The notes under the pieces were generated by a model. It made no database searches and was not told the origin of the DNA. It was given only the letters and a program-made list of their open reading frames with translations. From the NCBI RefSeq assembly GCF_025567315.1, contig NZ_JAOQJE010000017.1, positions 1 to 40,328 on the forward strand: a stretch of DNA of 40,328 bases, given 5' to 3'. A program made the translations under genes and the position numbers. Shown here one piece after another: positions 24,004-31,850 of this stretch (positions are counted from its first letter, which is position 1; every line of letters starts with the position of its first letter). The stretch comes from Agathobaculum ammoniilyticum. GTDB taxonomy: Bacteria > Bacillota > Clostridia > Oscillospirales > Butyricicoccaceae.

Positions 24004-25479
24004 TTACATATGGGGCATCAATAGGCTGAGATGGCGGTCCATATGCCGCTCGAGAATGCTGTCGTATTCCGCGCGGTGCTCCCGCCAGAAACGGTAAAGG
24101 CGGTCCTTGAAGCGGAGCGAGCCGTCCGGATTGGTTTCGTTCATGATTTTGCCGTAAGTGATATGCAGGAGCTGGCGCGATGTGGCCAGATTGAGCAAGG
24201 AGGGGAGATCCTTGTCCGCCATGCCGGAGATATCGGGGATCTGCTCGGGCTCGGTGGAAACATGGTAATTGGCGCGCGACTCCGGAAATACGCCGATGGC
24301 ATAGGCGTACAGCTCGCGGAAGAGCGCGGGTTCCGCGACCGCGGTCAGGCGCAGCGCTTCCAGCCAGCTGGTACCCGAGGTCTTGACGTGGAACCGCCCG
24401 TGCGTCATGCGGCCGACGGAGGGGTAGACTGCAAATTTGTCCGAGCCGGAATGCACGCTGATCTTATAGCCGAAATGGTCGGCCACCGCAACATGCACCT
24501 TGAATTCCTCGTCAAACTGCGCGAGGTCGCCGATATAATCGATGCCTTTTTGGAATTCGCCGCAGAAGCGGGGCGCCATGGTTTTGAAAACCACGCCGGC
24601 CTTTTTCAGCTCATTGGCGGCAAAGAAATGCTGCGCGGGCGTGGTGGGTGTTTCGGTCTCGTCGATCGAAATTTCGAGCTCCACGCTGGAACCGGCGATG
24701 CAGGCGTCATAGATCGATTTGGCAAAGGAAATGGCCTCGCCATAGATCAGGTAGGCCTGGTGCAGGGTGGTGCGGGTGAACTGGACGGAAACGTCGCCCG
24801 TAAGCTGGAACGAACGGCCGAGATATTCCTGCTCCAGCGCGGCAGGGAGCGGGCGCAGCGCTTCCAGCTCCATGCCGGACATGGACGCCGCCTCGCCGCG
24901 GATATGCTCGCTGCAGTCCAGGGTAATCATGGTATAGCCGCAGTCGATCGCGTATCTGACCTCCTCCAGGGACTTGAGGTGGTCGCCGTCCGCGCCGTAG
25001 CCCTTTTTGAAGCCAGCCTGCAGCACCTGGAACGTCACGCGGTCCAGCACGTCGTCATACGTCCGGTTCATCAGCTTGATCTCGCGCATGGACTGCTGGG
25101 CAAAAATCGGGTACACATCATATTTCCGGATGGCATGGATATGGCCCAGGGTGGCGATGCCGAGCCGGTCGCCCATGCCAAAGCTGCGGTCCTGCCCCAG
25201 GACCGGCTGCGGGGCGGTGAAGGGCAGAAGATGGTGCAGGCAGACCGCGGTTTCGTGGGTCAGGGGGACCTTGGCGAGTGGGAGCTGGTCTATTTCCACG
25301 ACTTCGTCGGCCTGAAACGGGCAGTTTCTGCCCCAGAAAAGGATCGCGTCGTAAGAGCCGAAATCCGCCATGCAGAGCTGGCCGTTTTCCAGTTGGTTCC
25401 AGGATTCGGGGTACAGGGCGAGCGGCTTGTCCTGCAGCTTGTCCTGCAGGGAGGGAAGAAGGTCAATCAGTTTTTCCAT
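24004..25479 (-). CDS. uxaE: Tagaturonate epimerase, UxaE family
   Basis: A 491-residue protein of the tagaturonate/fructuronate epimerase family (UxaE, described in Thermotoga), which interconverts D-tagaturonate and D-fructuronate and so links the galacturonate-like and glucuronate-like branches of hexuronate breakdown. Recognisable blocks: FGMGDRLGIATLGH, FAQQSMREIKLMNRTYDDVL, GADGDHLKS, YTMITLDCSEHIR, ISIDETETPTTP, APRFCGEFQKGIDY, SVHSGSDKFAVYP, HVKTSGTSWLEA and NYHVSTEP; the H/D/E-rich motifs are the likely metal site. The ATG at 25479 follows AAAGGAG; the upstream extension of the open frame has no family likeness. It is the last gene of the leftward arm, after the GntR regulator and a leaky-looking hairpin, and its product links the cyclitol-type cluster to the UxaB reductase at the right end. 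Confidence 0.85.
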   Translation of the reverse strand: MEKLIDLLPSLQDKLQDKPLALYPESWNQLENGQLCMADFGSYDAILFWGRNCPFQADEVVEIDQLPLAKVPLTHETAVCLHHLLPFTAPQPVLGQDRSFGMGDRLGIATLGHIHAIRKYDVYPIFAQQSMREIKLMNRTYDDVLDRVTFQVLQAGFKKGYGADGDHLKSLEEVRYAIDCGYTMITLDCSEHIRGEAASMSGMELEALRPLPAALEQEYLGRSFQLTGDVSVQFTRTTLHQAYLIYGEAISFAKSIYDACIAGSSVELEISIDETETPTTPAQHFFAANELKKAGVVFKTMAPRFCGEFQKGIDYIGDLAQFDEEFKVHVAVADHFGYKISVHSGSDKFAVYPSVGRMTHGRFHVKTSGTSWLEALRLTAVAEPALFRELYAYAIGVFPESRANYHVSTEPEQIPDISGMADKDLPSLLNLATSRQLLHITYGKIMNETNPDGSLRFKDRLYRFWREHRAEYDSILERHMDRHLSLLMPHM

Positions 25480-25535
25480 TTTCAATTTCTCCTTTGTTCG
25501 CGCGCAAACGCGGCGCGGTAATGCGCGGAAAGACA

Positions 25536-25574
25536 AAAAAAGCCCCAGATCCGTTTGGAATCTGGAACTTTTTA
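25536..25574 (-). terminator. Terminator after the GntR gene
   Basis: Read on the minus strand: AGTTCCAGAT, loop, ATCTGGGGCT, then seven T. Imperfect stem (two unpaired positions), so read-through into uxaE is plausible; otherwise uxaE needs a promoter in the remaining 55 bases, where none is obvious. Confidence 0.75.
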
Positions 25575-25586
25575 TGGATGTAAGGG

Positions 25587-26264
25587 TTACGAGCGGAACA
25601 AATGGATATTTTGATACTGGAACAGCTTTACGGAGGTCAGGATATCTTGGTCGTGTTCCGACATGTAGCGGCGCGCGGCCTCTGCGTTGCCCTCTCGGAT
25701 GGCGTTGAGGATGTTGGTATGCTGTACGAGGGAGTCGGGGAGGCGCGCCTGGGAAATCGCGACGGATACGCGAACCAGCTTGGTAAACACCTTTTCGATC
25801 GTCTGATACATTTGGCGGTTGTAGGTGGCCTTGGCGATCGCCATGTGGAAGCGCTGGTCGCATTCCGCCACAGCCTCTTTCTGCTCAGCCGGTATCGTTC
25901 GGTGGTAATCGTGGATCTGCTGCATCTCCATGATATCCGCCTCGGTATGCCGCAGCGCGGCATAGTAGGCGGCGGAGCGTTCCAGGCTCTCCCGGAGTTC
26001 CAGCAATTCGATGACCTCGGTAGCGCTGATCCTGGAGACGATGGCGCAGCGGTTGGGAAGCAGCTCGACATAGTCCTCAAACGCCAAGCGGCTGATGGCC
26101 TCCTTCACAGGCGTGCGGCTGACCCCAAGCTGGCTGCTGAGCTCGCGGATATACAGCGCAGCGCCGGGGCCATAAGTGCCGTTGAGGATATTATCCCGCA
26201 GGACCCGATATACAAATTCCGATTTGCTTTCGCCGTTTGCAGTGCCTTCGTCAAAAAATTCCAT
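25587..26264 (-). CDS. GntR-family regulator, FCD (FadR/UxuR-type) class
   Basis: A 225-residue transcription factor. The N-terminal winged helix (about residues 14-80) has FVYRVLRDNILNGTYGPGAA, then LSSQLGVSRTPVKEAISRLA, the GntR recognition helix. The C-terminal all-helical FCD domain (about 90-215) has ELRESLERSAAYYAA, the metal/effector histidines in DQRFHMAIAKAT and HTNILNAIREGNAEAARRYM with S-E-H-D. FCD-class regulators of hexuronate genes (UxuR, ExuR) respond to sugar acids. Its place between the epimerase genes makes it the likely local repressor; the palindromes at 28232-28252 and 28472-28503 are the best operator candidates. A TTGACA promoter lies just upstream, so it can be transcribed apart from the hydrolase and epimerase genes before it. 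Confidence 0.9.
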   Translation of the reverse strand: MEFFDEGTANGESKSEFVYRVLRDNILNGTYGPGAALYIRELSSQLGVSRTPVKEAISRLAFEDYVELLPNRCAIVSRISATEVIELLELRESLERSAAYYAALRHTEADIMEMQQIHDYHRTIPAEQKEAVAECDQRFHMAIAKATYNRQMYQTIEKVFTKLVRVSVAISQARLPDSLVQHTNILNAIREGNAEAARRYMSEHDQDILTSVKLFQYQNIHLFRS

Positions 26265-26335
26265 TCGTTTTCACCATTCTTCACAGCCTTTTAGGAGACC
26301 ATAATTTTGTTATTTTGCATCGAATTGCTAAAATT

Positions 26336-26364
26336 AGTCTATTATAATCTCCAAGTACTGTCAA
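26336..26364 (-). promoter_or_regulatory. Promoter of the GntR gene
   Basis: On the minus strand TTGACA (26364-26359), 17-base spacer, TAGACT (26341-26336). A TATAAT is also present within the spacer but is badly spaced from the TTGACA. The -35 overlaps the end of the upstream epimerase gene. Confidence 0.5.
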
Positions 26365-27185
26365 GAACATTTCACGGCTTTTGACAGAAATGCCATGCCG
26401 CGGACGCCGGCAGTCATACTGTCCGGCTCGGGGATGCACTCCAGCGAGATGGTCCCCTGGTAATCCACCTCTTGCAGCGCGGCAAGGATAGGGGCAAAAT
26501 CCAAATGCCCCGCGCCGGGATACAAGCGGTTGGAATCGGCAACATGGAGATAGCCCAGCTTGTCGCCGGCGGTGCGGATTGCCTGCGGCATATCCGCTTC
26601 GTCGATATTCATATGGAACGTGTCCATATGGACCCAGCAATTCGGCAGCTCCCATTTGTCCAGAAATTCCCGCAGCTCGGCGGCGGTGTTGAACAGGTTG
26701 GTTTCATACCGGTTGATGACCTCGACCAGGATGCGCTGGCCCTTGTTCGAGGCATAGGCGCCAAGCTCGCGCAGCTGGCCGGCCAGCAGGCGGTCGAACT
26801 CCTCCTGCTGGGTATCCGGCCGGTTGCCCTTTACCCAGCCGATCACGACGCCGTCCGTCGCGCCGAGCGCGGCGGCGATGTCGATATAGGCCTTTACTTC
26901 GGCCATAGCGGCTTCGCGGTTCGCCGGATCGGGGGAGGTGATGCACCGGTTCCGGCGGGTGAAGATCTGACCGGTGACGATAGCGGAAACCTTGACGCCA
27001 TAACGGGAGCATGCGTCTTTCATCAGCGGGAGCGGAAAATCGCCCGCGTCGATGATGTGGATTTCGATGGCGTCATACCCCCAATCCGCAGCCTGCCCGA
27101 CGGCCTTCACCAGATCGCCGCGCAGCACCAGCGGCGCGCGCGGGGCTCCGCTGGTGATCGCCGTGATGGCGAGCAGATTTTTCAT
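26361..27185 (-). CDS. Sugar isomerase/epimerase, TIM barrel (IolO-like, copy 1)
   Basis: A 274-residue protein of the xylose isomerase-like TIM-barrel (AP endonuclease family 2) superfamily. The metal ligands appear as E in LVEVINRYETN, D and H in HMDTFHMNIDE, H in YLHVADSNR and E in SLECIPEP, the set found in keto-sugar 3-epimerases. In the Thermotoga inositol pathway a protein of this type, IolO, epimerises 5-keto-L-gluconate to D-tagaturonate; the neighbours (IolN-like hydrolase, UxaE) support that reading here. GGAGGAGAG precedes the ATG. It follows the hydrolase gene by 20 bases in the same operon. A second, clearly related copy is at 38693 (shared NRYE-N, DTFHMNI, DSNR-YPGAGH). Which epimerisation each performs is not decided by sequence. 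Confidence 0.8.
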   Translation of the reverse strand: MKNLLAITAITSGAPRAPLVLRGDLVKAVGQAADWGYDAIEIHIIDAGDFPLPLMKDACSRYGVKVSAIVTGQIFTRRNRCITSPDPANREAAMAEVKAYIDIAAALGATDGVVIGWVKGNRPDTQQEEFDRLLAGQLRELGAYASNKGQRILVEVINRYETNLFNTAAELREFLDKWELPNCWVHMDTFHMNIDEADMPQAIRTAGDKLGYLHVADSNRLYPGAGHLDFAPILAALQEVDYQGTISLECIPEPDSMTAGVRGMAFLSKAVKCS

Positions 27186-27205
27186 GTTCGCTCACTCTCC
27201 TCCGG

Positions 27206-28156
27206 TCAATCGTATGCGAGGGTATAGATATGGCGCTCGCCGGCGAGGACGGCGCGTACCGCCTCGGGATCGCGCTGGGTCATCAGCTCGGTCGGCGGAA
27301 GCTGACCCGCAGGGTAGCGCTCCAGAATGTCGTTTACCAGCTTCTCCAGATAGTCCAGCGTCATCTCAATGCCCTTGCGCGCCTTTTCCGGATCCGCCAG
27401 CTTCGCGTCTCCGATTACGCCCTGCGGCTGGCAGATGCACTCCATCCCGCATGAGCCCAGCGCATTGTACCACTTGATCGGGCCGCTCCCGCGTTCCGCC
27501 GAGTTGTTGATATGTCCCTTGGGCAGCATCGGCGCTGCTTCTACCTTCTCCGCATACGCCATCTTGCACAGCTCGGGGAACAGCGCCAGCGACCACGACT
27601 GCTCCACTTCATCCGCGTGTACGAACGGCGTATCGTACGGACCGCCCCTGTCCTTTGTGTCCAGCTGCTCTTTGGCGCAGTTCCAGAAGTGTGTGTACAG
27701 GATGATTGACGGCACTTGGAACTTCTTCCCGAATTTATGGATCGCCAGCGGGATCACATAATCCTGCCCATGACCGTTGACCACGATCATCTTGCGGAAG
27801 CCCGCGTTCCAGAAGCCCGCGAACACATACACAAGGTAATCCGCCAGCGTCTCCTCGGGAATGATGATCGTCCCTTTCTGCCCCAGATGGTGATACGGGT
27901 GGGAGCCGTACCAGATCGGCTGCGCCACTGTGCAGCCTGTCGCCTTTGCCACCTGCTCGCACAGCCGCGTGTCAAGATAGGTATCCTCTCCAAACGGCGC
28001 GCTTGCTCCATGGTTCTCCGTGGAGCCTACTGGAATCAGAATCACGTCGTTCTTCTCCAGACGCTCGCTCACTTCCTTGCGCGTCATGTTCTGATAATAG
28101 ATACCGTTGTCCGCTTCCATATTCCCGCCTTTCGCCGGAATTTCCCATTTGCTCAT
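27206..28156 (-). CDS. Creatininase-fold hydrolase, 3-dehydro-scyllo-inosose hydrolase-like (IolN, copy 1)
   Basis: A 316-residue creatininase-superfamily amidohydrolase-like protein. Metal and catalytic motifs: STENHG, YGSHPYHHLGQKGT, VNGHGQD and FVHADEVEQSW. The beginning, MSKWEIPAKGG then ADNGIYYQNMT, is what I associate with 3-dehydro-scyllo-inosose hydrolases (IolN), which open the diketo-inositol ring to 5-keto-L-gluconate. The start is uncertain. I place it at ATG 28156 (AAGGCAGG ahead) because the bases upstream are AT-rich like the intergenic DNA and contain a TTGACA and two palindromes. An in-frame ATG at 28264 with AAAGGAG ten bases ahead would give 352 residues. First gene of the leftward operon. 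Confidence 0.8.
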   Translation of the reverse strand: MSKWEIPAKGGNMEADNGIYYQNMTRKEVSERLEKNDVILIPVGSTENHGASAPFGEDTYLDTRLCEQVAKATGCTVAQPIWYGSHPYHHLGQKGTIIIPEETLADYLVYVFAGFWNAGFRKMIVVNGHGQDYVIPLAIHKFGKKFQVPSIILYTHFWNCAKEQLDTKDRGGPYDTPFVHADEVEQSWSLALFPELCKMAYAEKVEAAPMLPKGHINNSAERGSGPIKWYNALGSCGMECICQPQGVIGDAKLADPEKARKGIEMTLDYLEKLVNDILERYPAGQLPPTELMTQRDPEAVRAVLAGERHIYTLAYD

Positions 28157-28213
28157 CTTTTTGTACCTGCCTTTCGTATTAAAATTTGTAAATGGAATGG
28201 GATCGTTGGTGTG

Positions 28214-28252
28214 ATAGATAGGATCAGCAAATGACATGTCAATGGCATGCCA
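28214..28252 (-). promoter_or_regulatory. Tandem palindromes overlapping a possible promoter of the leftward operon
   Basis: TGACATGTCA (28232-28241) and TGGCATGCCA (28243-28252) are two perfect 10-base palindromes separated by one base. On the minus strand the first overlaps TTGACA (28242-28237), with TATCTA 16 bases further (28220-28215) as a weak -10. If the hydrolase starts at 28156 this is a promoter with an overlapping double operator; if it starts at 28264 the sites lie in codons 5-11. Confidence 0.5.
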
Positions 28253-28471
28253 CTTTGGCTGCATTATACGCCCGCTCCTTTGTTTTATCAATAGGAAAAA
28301 GGAAAAATAAAGAGGTAAAATTCATTTTTGTGATTTTCGCACAATAGGCGAAGCGAAAATTTGTGGCTTATTGAATGAAAAATGAGGTTTTAGACACTTG
28401 ATTTTTTGGTTGAAATGTGGAATTATAGTCTTACACAGAGGGGAGGCGCTAAAAAAGACGGAGGAATCAAA

Positions 28472-28503
28472 TGGCATTTATATGGCATGCCATTCAAATG
28501 CCA
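28472..28503. promoter_or_regulatory. 32-base composite palindrome, likely operator
   Basis: TGGCATTT (28472-28479), two bases, ATGGCATGCCAT (28482-28493), two bases, AAATGCCA (28496-28503). The outer arms are exact complements and the 12-base centre is a perfect palindrome, so 28 of 32 positions are symmetric. The centre holds the same TGGCATGCCA as the site at 28243-28252. It lies in the divergent region, 42 bases upstream of a -35-like GTGACA. Likely binding site of the GntR/FCD protein. Confidence 0.6.
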
Positions 28504-28544
28504 AAAAAGCAGGAAAAACCAGTATATTCTACATATGCAAAAAA

Positions 28545-28574
28545 GTGACAGTGAGATAGATGTTATTTTATTAT
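28545..28574 (+). promoter_or_regulatory. Possible promoter of the rightward operon
   Basis: GTGACA (28545-28550), 18-base spacer, TATTAT (28569-28574). Leader of about 75 bases before ATG 28654. An alternative, TTGATT near 28398 with TTATAG 19 bases on, would place the composite palindrome downstream of the start point. Confidence 0.45.
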
Positions 28575-28653
28575 GGCAATATGATAGGCTGTCTGTACCA
28601 TACAGTTTGGCCGCGAAGGCCGGTGCATGGAGAAAGGAGATGCGTCTAAAGCG

Positions 28654-29724
28654 ATGGAGGAGAAAATGAGGGCCGTGCAGATACACGCGCCGGGAGAATT
28701 CTCCGTGGATTGGGTCCCCGTACCGCATCCGGGACGCGGCGAAGTGTTGGTAGAGGTGAAAGCGGTTGCGATTTGCGGGTCGGACCCCGGCATCTTTAAT
28801 GGAAAGGTGCTGCAGAACGGCTGGCCGCCGCACTTTCCCTTTATCGCCGGACACGAGTTCGCGGCGCAGGTTGTAGCGCTGGGAGAGGGCGTGACCAACC
28901 TCAAGCCGGGCGATCGGGTAGCAGGTGAAGCGCATTGTGGCTGCGGCACCTGCGAAATGTGCAAAAAGGGTTATTATAACCTGTGCCTGAATTATGGCAA
29001 TCAGGCGGCGGGGCATCATCACTACGGGCATAGTTCGCCGGGGTGTTACGCGCAGTATCAGGTGTATGATCAGAAAGCGCTGACGCTGCTACCGGATAAC
29101 GTTACCTACGACGAAGGGACGCTGGTGGATACCGCGGGTACTGCTTACAACGCGCTGCGCCTGACCGGCGTGGAGCCGGGCGGCTTTACCGCCATTATCG
29201 GACCGGGGCCGATGGGCATTATGGCAATGTGTCTGGCAAAGGCCATGGGGTCGGCGACCATTGTAATCGGCCGGCGCCAGCGTTTGGCGATGGCGGCAAG
29301 GCTCGGCGCGGACTATACGATCGATTATGAAAAGGTGGACGATCCGGTTGAGGAGGTACGGCGCATCACCGGTGGCGGCGCGCATCAGGTGATTGAAGCG
29401 GCCGGCAATGCAACGGCATATTTTGAATCCGTGCAGATGGCGCGCAAGGGCGGCCATGTGGCGCTGATCAGCATTCCGCCTAAAGACGGGCAGGAGGCGG
29501 CGCTCAAGTCGCTGATCATGAACCAGATTACGCTGCATGGCGTGCGTGCGAACCCGAACTGCTCCAAAATTGTGCTTGACCTGATGGCGCAGGGAAGCCT
29601 GAACGTAAAGGATCAGATTACACATCGCTTCCCCATGGAGCAGATACACGAAGCGTTCGACACCTTTATCGGACGGAAAGACGGCGCGCTCAAGGTCATC
29701 GTTCATCCAAACGGGGATTGCTGA
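28654..29724 (+). CDS. Zinc-dependent medium-chain dehydrogenase (tandem copy 1, inosose dehydrogenase-like)
   Basis: A 356-residue dehydrogenase of the sorbitol/threonine dehydrogenase branch. Catalytic zinc residues are in AICGSDPGIF (Cys) and GHEF (His-Glu); the structural zinc loop is CGCGTCEMCKKGYYNLC; the NAD-binding loop is IGPGPMGIMA (G-x-G-P-x-G). An unusual histidine-rich insert, GHHHYGHSSPGC, follows the structural zinc loop. In the Thermotoga inositol pathway a zinc dehydrogenase (IolM) oxidises scyllo-inosose to the diketo compound; this gene or its twin may do that here. The start at ATG 28654 aligns with the start of the twin (MEEKMRAV against MEQKMKAV); ATG 28666 is an alternative. 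First gene of a rightward operon with overlaps or small gaps to 39511. Confidence 0.85.
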   Translation: MEEKMRAVQIHAPGEFSVDWVPVPHPGRGEVLVEVKAVAICGSDPGIFNGKVLQNGWPPHFPFIAGHEFAAQVVALGEGVTNLKPGDRVAGEAHCGCGTCEMCKKGYYNLCLNYGNQAAGHHHYGHSSPGCYAQYQVYDQKALTLLPDNVTYDEGTLVDTAGTAYNALRLTGVEPGGFTAIIGPGPMGIMAMCLAKAMGSATIVIGRRQRLAMAARLGADYTIDYEKVDDPVEEVRRITGGGAHQVIEAAGNATAYFESVQMARKGGHVALISIPPKDGQEAALKSLIMNQITLHGVRANPNCSKIVLDLMAQGSLNVKDQITHRFPMEQIHEAFDTFIGRKDGALKVIVHPNGDC

Positions 29725-29736
29725 GGTGGATTGCTG

Positions 29737-30819
29737 ATGGAACAAAAAATGAAAGCCGTTGTGCTGCATGCGCCGGGCGAATATCAGGTAGAACTGGTTG
29801 ATATCCCGCAGCCGGGCTATAACGAGGTTCTGGTAGAGATCCGGTCGATCGCGATCTGTGGATCAGACCCCGGCATCTTCGCCGGAAAGGTGCGCAAAGA
29901 CGGCTGGCCGCCGCACTATCCCTTTATCGCTGGACATGAGTTTGCGGGAAGGGTCGCCGCGATCGGCGAGGGTGTGAGCAACCTGAAGCCCGGCGACCGT
30001 GTAGCGGGCGAGGCGCACAGCGGCTGCGGCACCTGCGAAATGTGCAAGCAGGGTTTGTATAATCTGTGTATGAATTACGGGCATTCCGGCCACCACCATT
30101 ACGGGCATGCGCATCCCGGCTGCTACGCGCAGTATCAGGTTTATGATCAGAAAGCGCTGACCGTCATGCCGGAAAACGTGACCTATGATGAGGGTGCCAT
30201 GATCGATACCGGCGGTACGGCGTTTAACGGCATCCGCCTGATCGGCATTGTGCCGGGCGGCTGGACAGCGGTGATCGGCCCTGGTCCGATGGGAATTCTG
30301 CTGGCGCAGATGGCGAAGGCCATGGGATCCAAAACCATAGTGATCGGGTACAGGGATCATGACCGCCTCTCTGTCGCCAGAGAGTTGGGCGTAGATCATA
30401 CGATCGAGACGACCGAGGTTGCGGACGTTGTGGAGGAGGTGCGCCGGCTCACCGGCGGCAGGGGTGCCGACCGCAGCTTTGATTGCGCGGGCGCCGGCGA
30501 TACGCTCGACGAGCTGATCCGCATGACCGCGAAAAACGGCAAAGTGGGTGTGATCGCGTATCCCAAGGTCCCGACCACACAGGAAGCTCTTTATTATATG
30601 GTAAAGAACCAAATCACGGTTCAGGGTGTGCGCGCGAATCCGAACTGCTCGCTGCCGTTGCTAGGGATGATCGGCCACGGCAAGGTCAACGCTCGGCGTC
30701 TGGTCACACACACATTCCCCATCGAGCAGACGGAGCAGGCGTTTGACACCTTTATCAACCATAAGGACGGCGCGGTCAAGGTGGTCATCCATCCCAACGG
30801 CGAGGAGGAAAACGAATGA
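29737..30819 (+). CDS. Zinc-dependent medium-chain dehydrogenase (tandem copy 2)
   Basis: A 360-residue paralogue of the gene just upstream, 12 bases after its stop. It shares the opening KAVVLHAPGEY, the catalytic AICGSDPGIFAGKV, GHEF, the structural zinc loop SGCGTCEMCKQGLYNLC, the histidine-rich GHHHYGHAHPGC, the IGPGPMGILL cofactor loop and the C-terminal GVRANPNCS and EQAFDTFI-x-x-KDGA-K-V-IHPNG. The likeness runs along the whole length, so this is a gene duplication kept in tandem. The two copies could oxidise successive positions of the same ring or two stereoisomers. GAGGTGG lies six bases before the ATG at 29737. It overlaps the next gene in ATGA. Confidence 0.85.
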   Translation: MEQKMKAVVLHAPGEYQVELVDIPQPGYNEVLVEIRSIAICGSDPGIFAGKVRKDGWPPHYPFIAGHEFAGRVAAIGEGVSNLKPGDRVAGEAHSGCGTCEMCKQGLYNLCMNYGHSGHHHYGHAHPGCYAQYQVYDQKALTVMPENVTYDEGAMIDTGGTAFNGIRLIGIVPGGWTAVIGPGPMGILLAQMAKAMGSKTIVIGYRDHDRLSVARELGVDHTIETTEVADVVEEVRRLTGGRGADRSFDCAGAGDTLDELIRMTAKNGKVGVIAYPKVPTTQEALYYMVKNQITVQGVRANPNCSLPLLGMIGHGKVNARRLVTHTFPIEQTEQAFDTFINHKDGAVKVVIHPNGEEENE

Positions 30820-31850
30820 TCTCGTATATTTTGAAGGAGCCGAAATGCGTGGAGGCGCAGGAAGGCCCAAAACCGGTCCCACAGGGGCGCGAGGTGCTGG
30901 TCCGTATCCGCTATGTCGGCATCTGCGGCTCGGATATCCATCTGTTCAACGGCACCTATAACGGGCCGCACAGCTATCCCATGCGGTTCGGACACGAATG
31001 GTCGGGCGTGGTGGAGGCGGTCGGCAGCGAAGTGACCCGCGTCGAGGTCGGCGATGTCGTGACCGGTGACTGCTCGCGGTACTGCGGCGCCTGTCCGTCC
31101 TGCGAGGTGGACAAAAACCTGTGCCAGCATATTGAAAAGTTCGGCATCACGGTTGACGGGGCTTCGGCCGACTATATTCTGCGTGATGAAATGTACTTAT
31201 ACAGAGCGCCGGAGGGGCTGGATATCAAGCATCTCTGCCTTTCCGAGCCGGTTGCGGTCGCGGCGCACTTAGTGGAAAAAGTGCGCAAAGCGGTCCCCAG
31301 CGGTTTCGCGGATAAGCGCGTACTGGTACTGGGCGGCGGTGTGATCGGCATGAGCGCGCTGATGCTTCTGCTGCATATGGAAAACTGCAGGCAAGCCGAA
31401 CTATACGATCTGGCGGAATCGCGTACCGCGCTGGCACGCGGCGAAGGCGCGCGTATCCCCGCAGCACAGGAGCTTGCGCCCAGCAGCGAGGGCGGCGATT
31501 ACGCTTCCCTGTATGCTGCGGCGAAATACGATGTGGTGATCGAAACGACGGGAGTCGCGCCGGTATTTGCCAATGCGCTCAACTTGGTAAAGCCGGGCGG
31601 TGTGCTGGGCTGCGTCGGAATGATCGCCAAGGTAGAGATCGCGCAAAAGCTGATCGTTACCAAGTCGCTGACAGTCATCGGTTCGATCGGCGGCACGGGC
31701 GATTTCCCGCGCGCGATGGAATTCCTGTGCAAAAATCCGGCCTCTGCGGATAAGCTGATCAGCCATTATTATCCCATCGGGGAGGCGGCGCAGGCGTTTG
31801 CGACTGCGCGCGTGCCGGAGGGGACGATGAAAGTGGTGTTGACGCTGTGA
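30816..31850 (+). CDS. Zinc-dependent dehydrogenase, L-iditol/sorbitol or threonine dehydrogenase-like
   Basis: A 344-residue medium-chain dehydrogenase, a more distant relative of the two upstream genes. The catalytic zinc site is in GICGSDIHLF and GHEWSG, with E in LSEPVAVAAH; the structural zinc loop CSRYCGACPSCEVDKNLC is complete; the Rossmann loop is LVLGGGVIGMSAL. It lacks the GHHHYGH insert. Start ATG 30816 overlaps the preceding stop by ATGA, so translation is coupled. It could provide the first oxidation of a polyol or cyclitol in place of an IolG-type enzyme, since no Gfo/Idh/MocA gene is present in the window; this is inference. Confidence 0.85.
   Translation: MISYILKEPKCVEAQEGPKPVPQGREVLVRIRYVGICGSDIHLFNGTYNGPHSYPMRFGHEWSGVVEAVGSEVTRVEVGDVVTGDCSRYCGACPSCEVDKNLCQHIEKFGITVDGASADYILRDEMYLYRAPEGLDIKHLCLSEPVAVAAHLVEKVRKAVPSGFADKRVLVLGGGVIGMSALMLLLHMENCRQAELYDLAESRTALARGEGARIPAAQELAPSSEGGDYASLYAAAKYDVVIETTGVAPVFANALNLVKPGGVLGCVGMIAKVEIAQKLIVTKSLTVIGSIGGTGDFPRAMEFLCKNPASADKLISHYYPIGEAAQAFATARVPEGTMKVVLTL

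Noticed and set aside
28333..28360. Inverted repeat ATTTTCGC/GCGAAAAT in the divergent region
   Set aside because: Arms of eight bases with a 12-base gap in AT-rich DNA; the motif is not repeated elsewhere, unlike the TGGCATGCCA sites, so I do not call it an operator.
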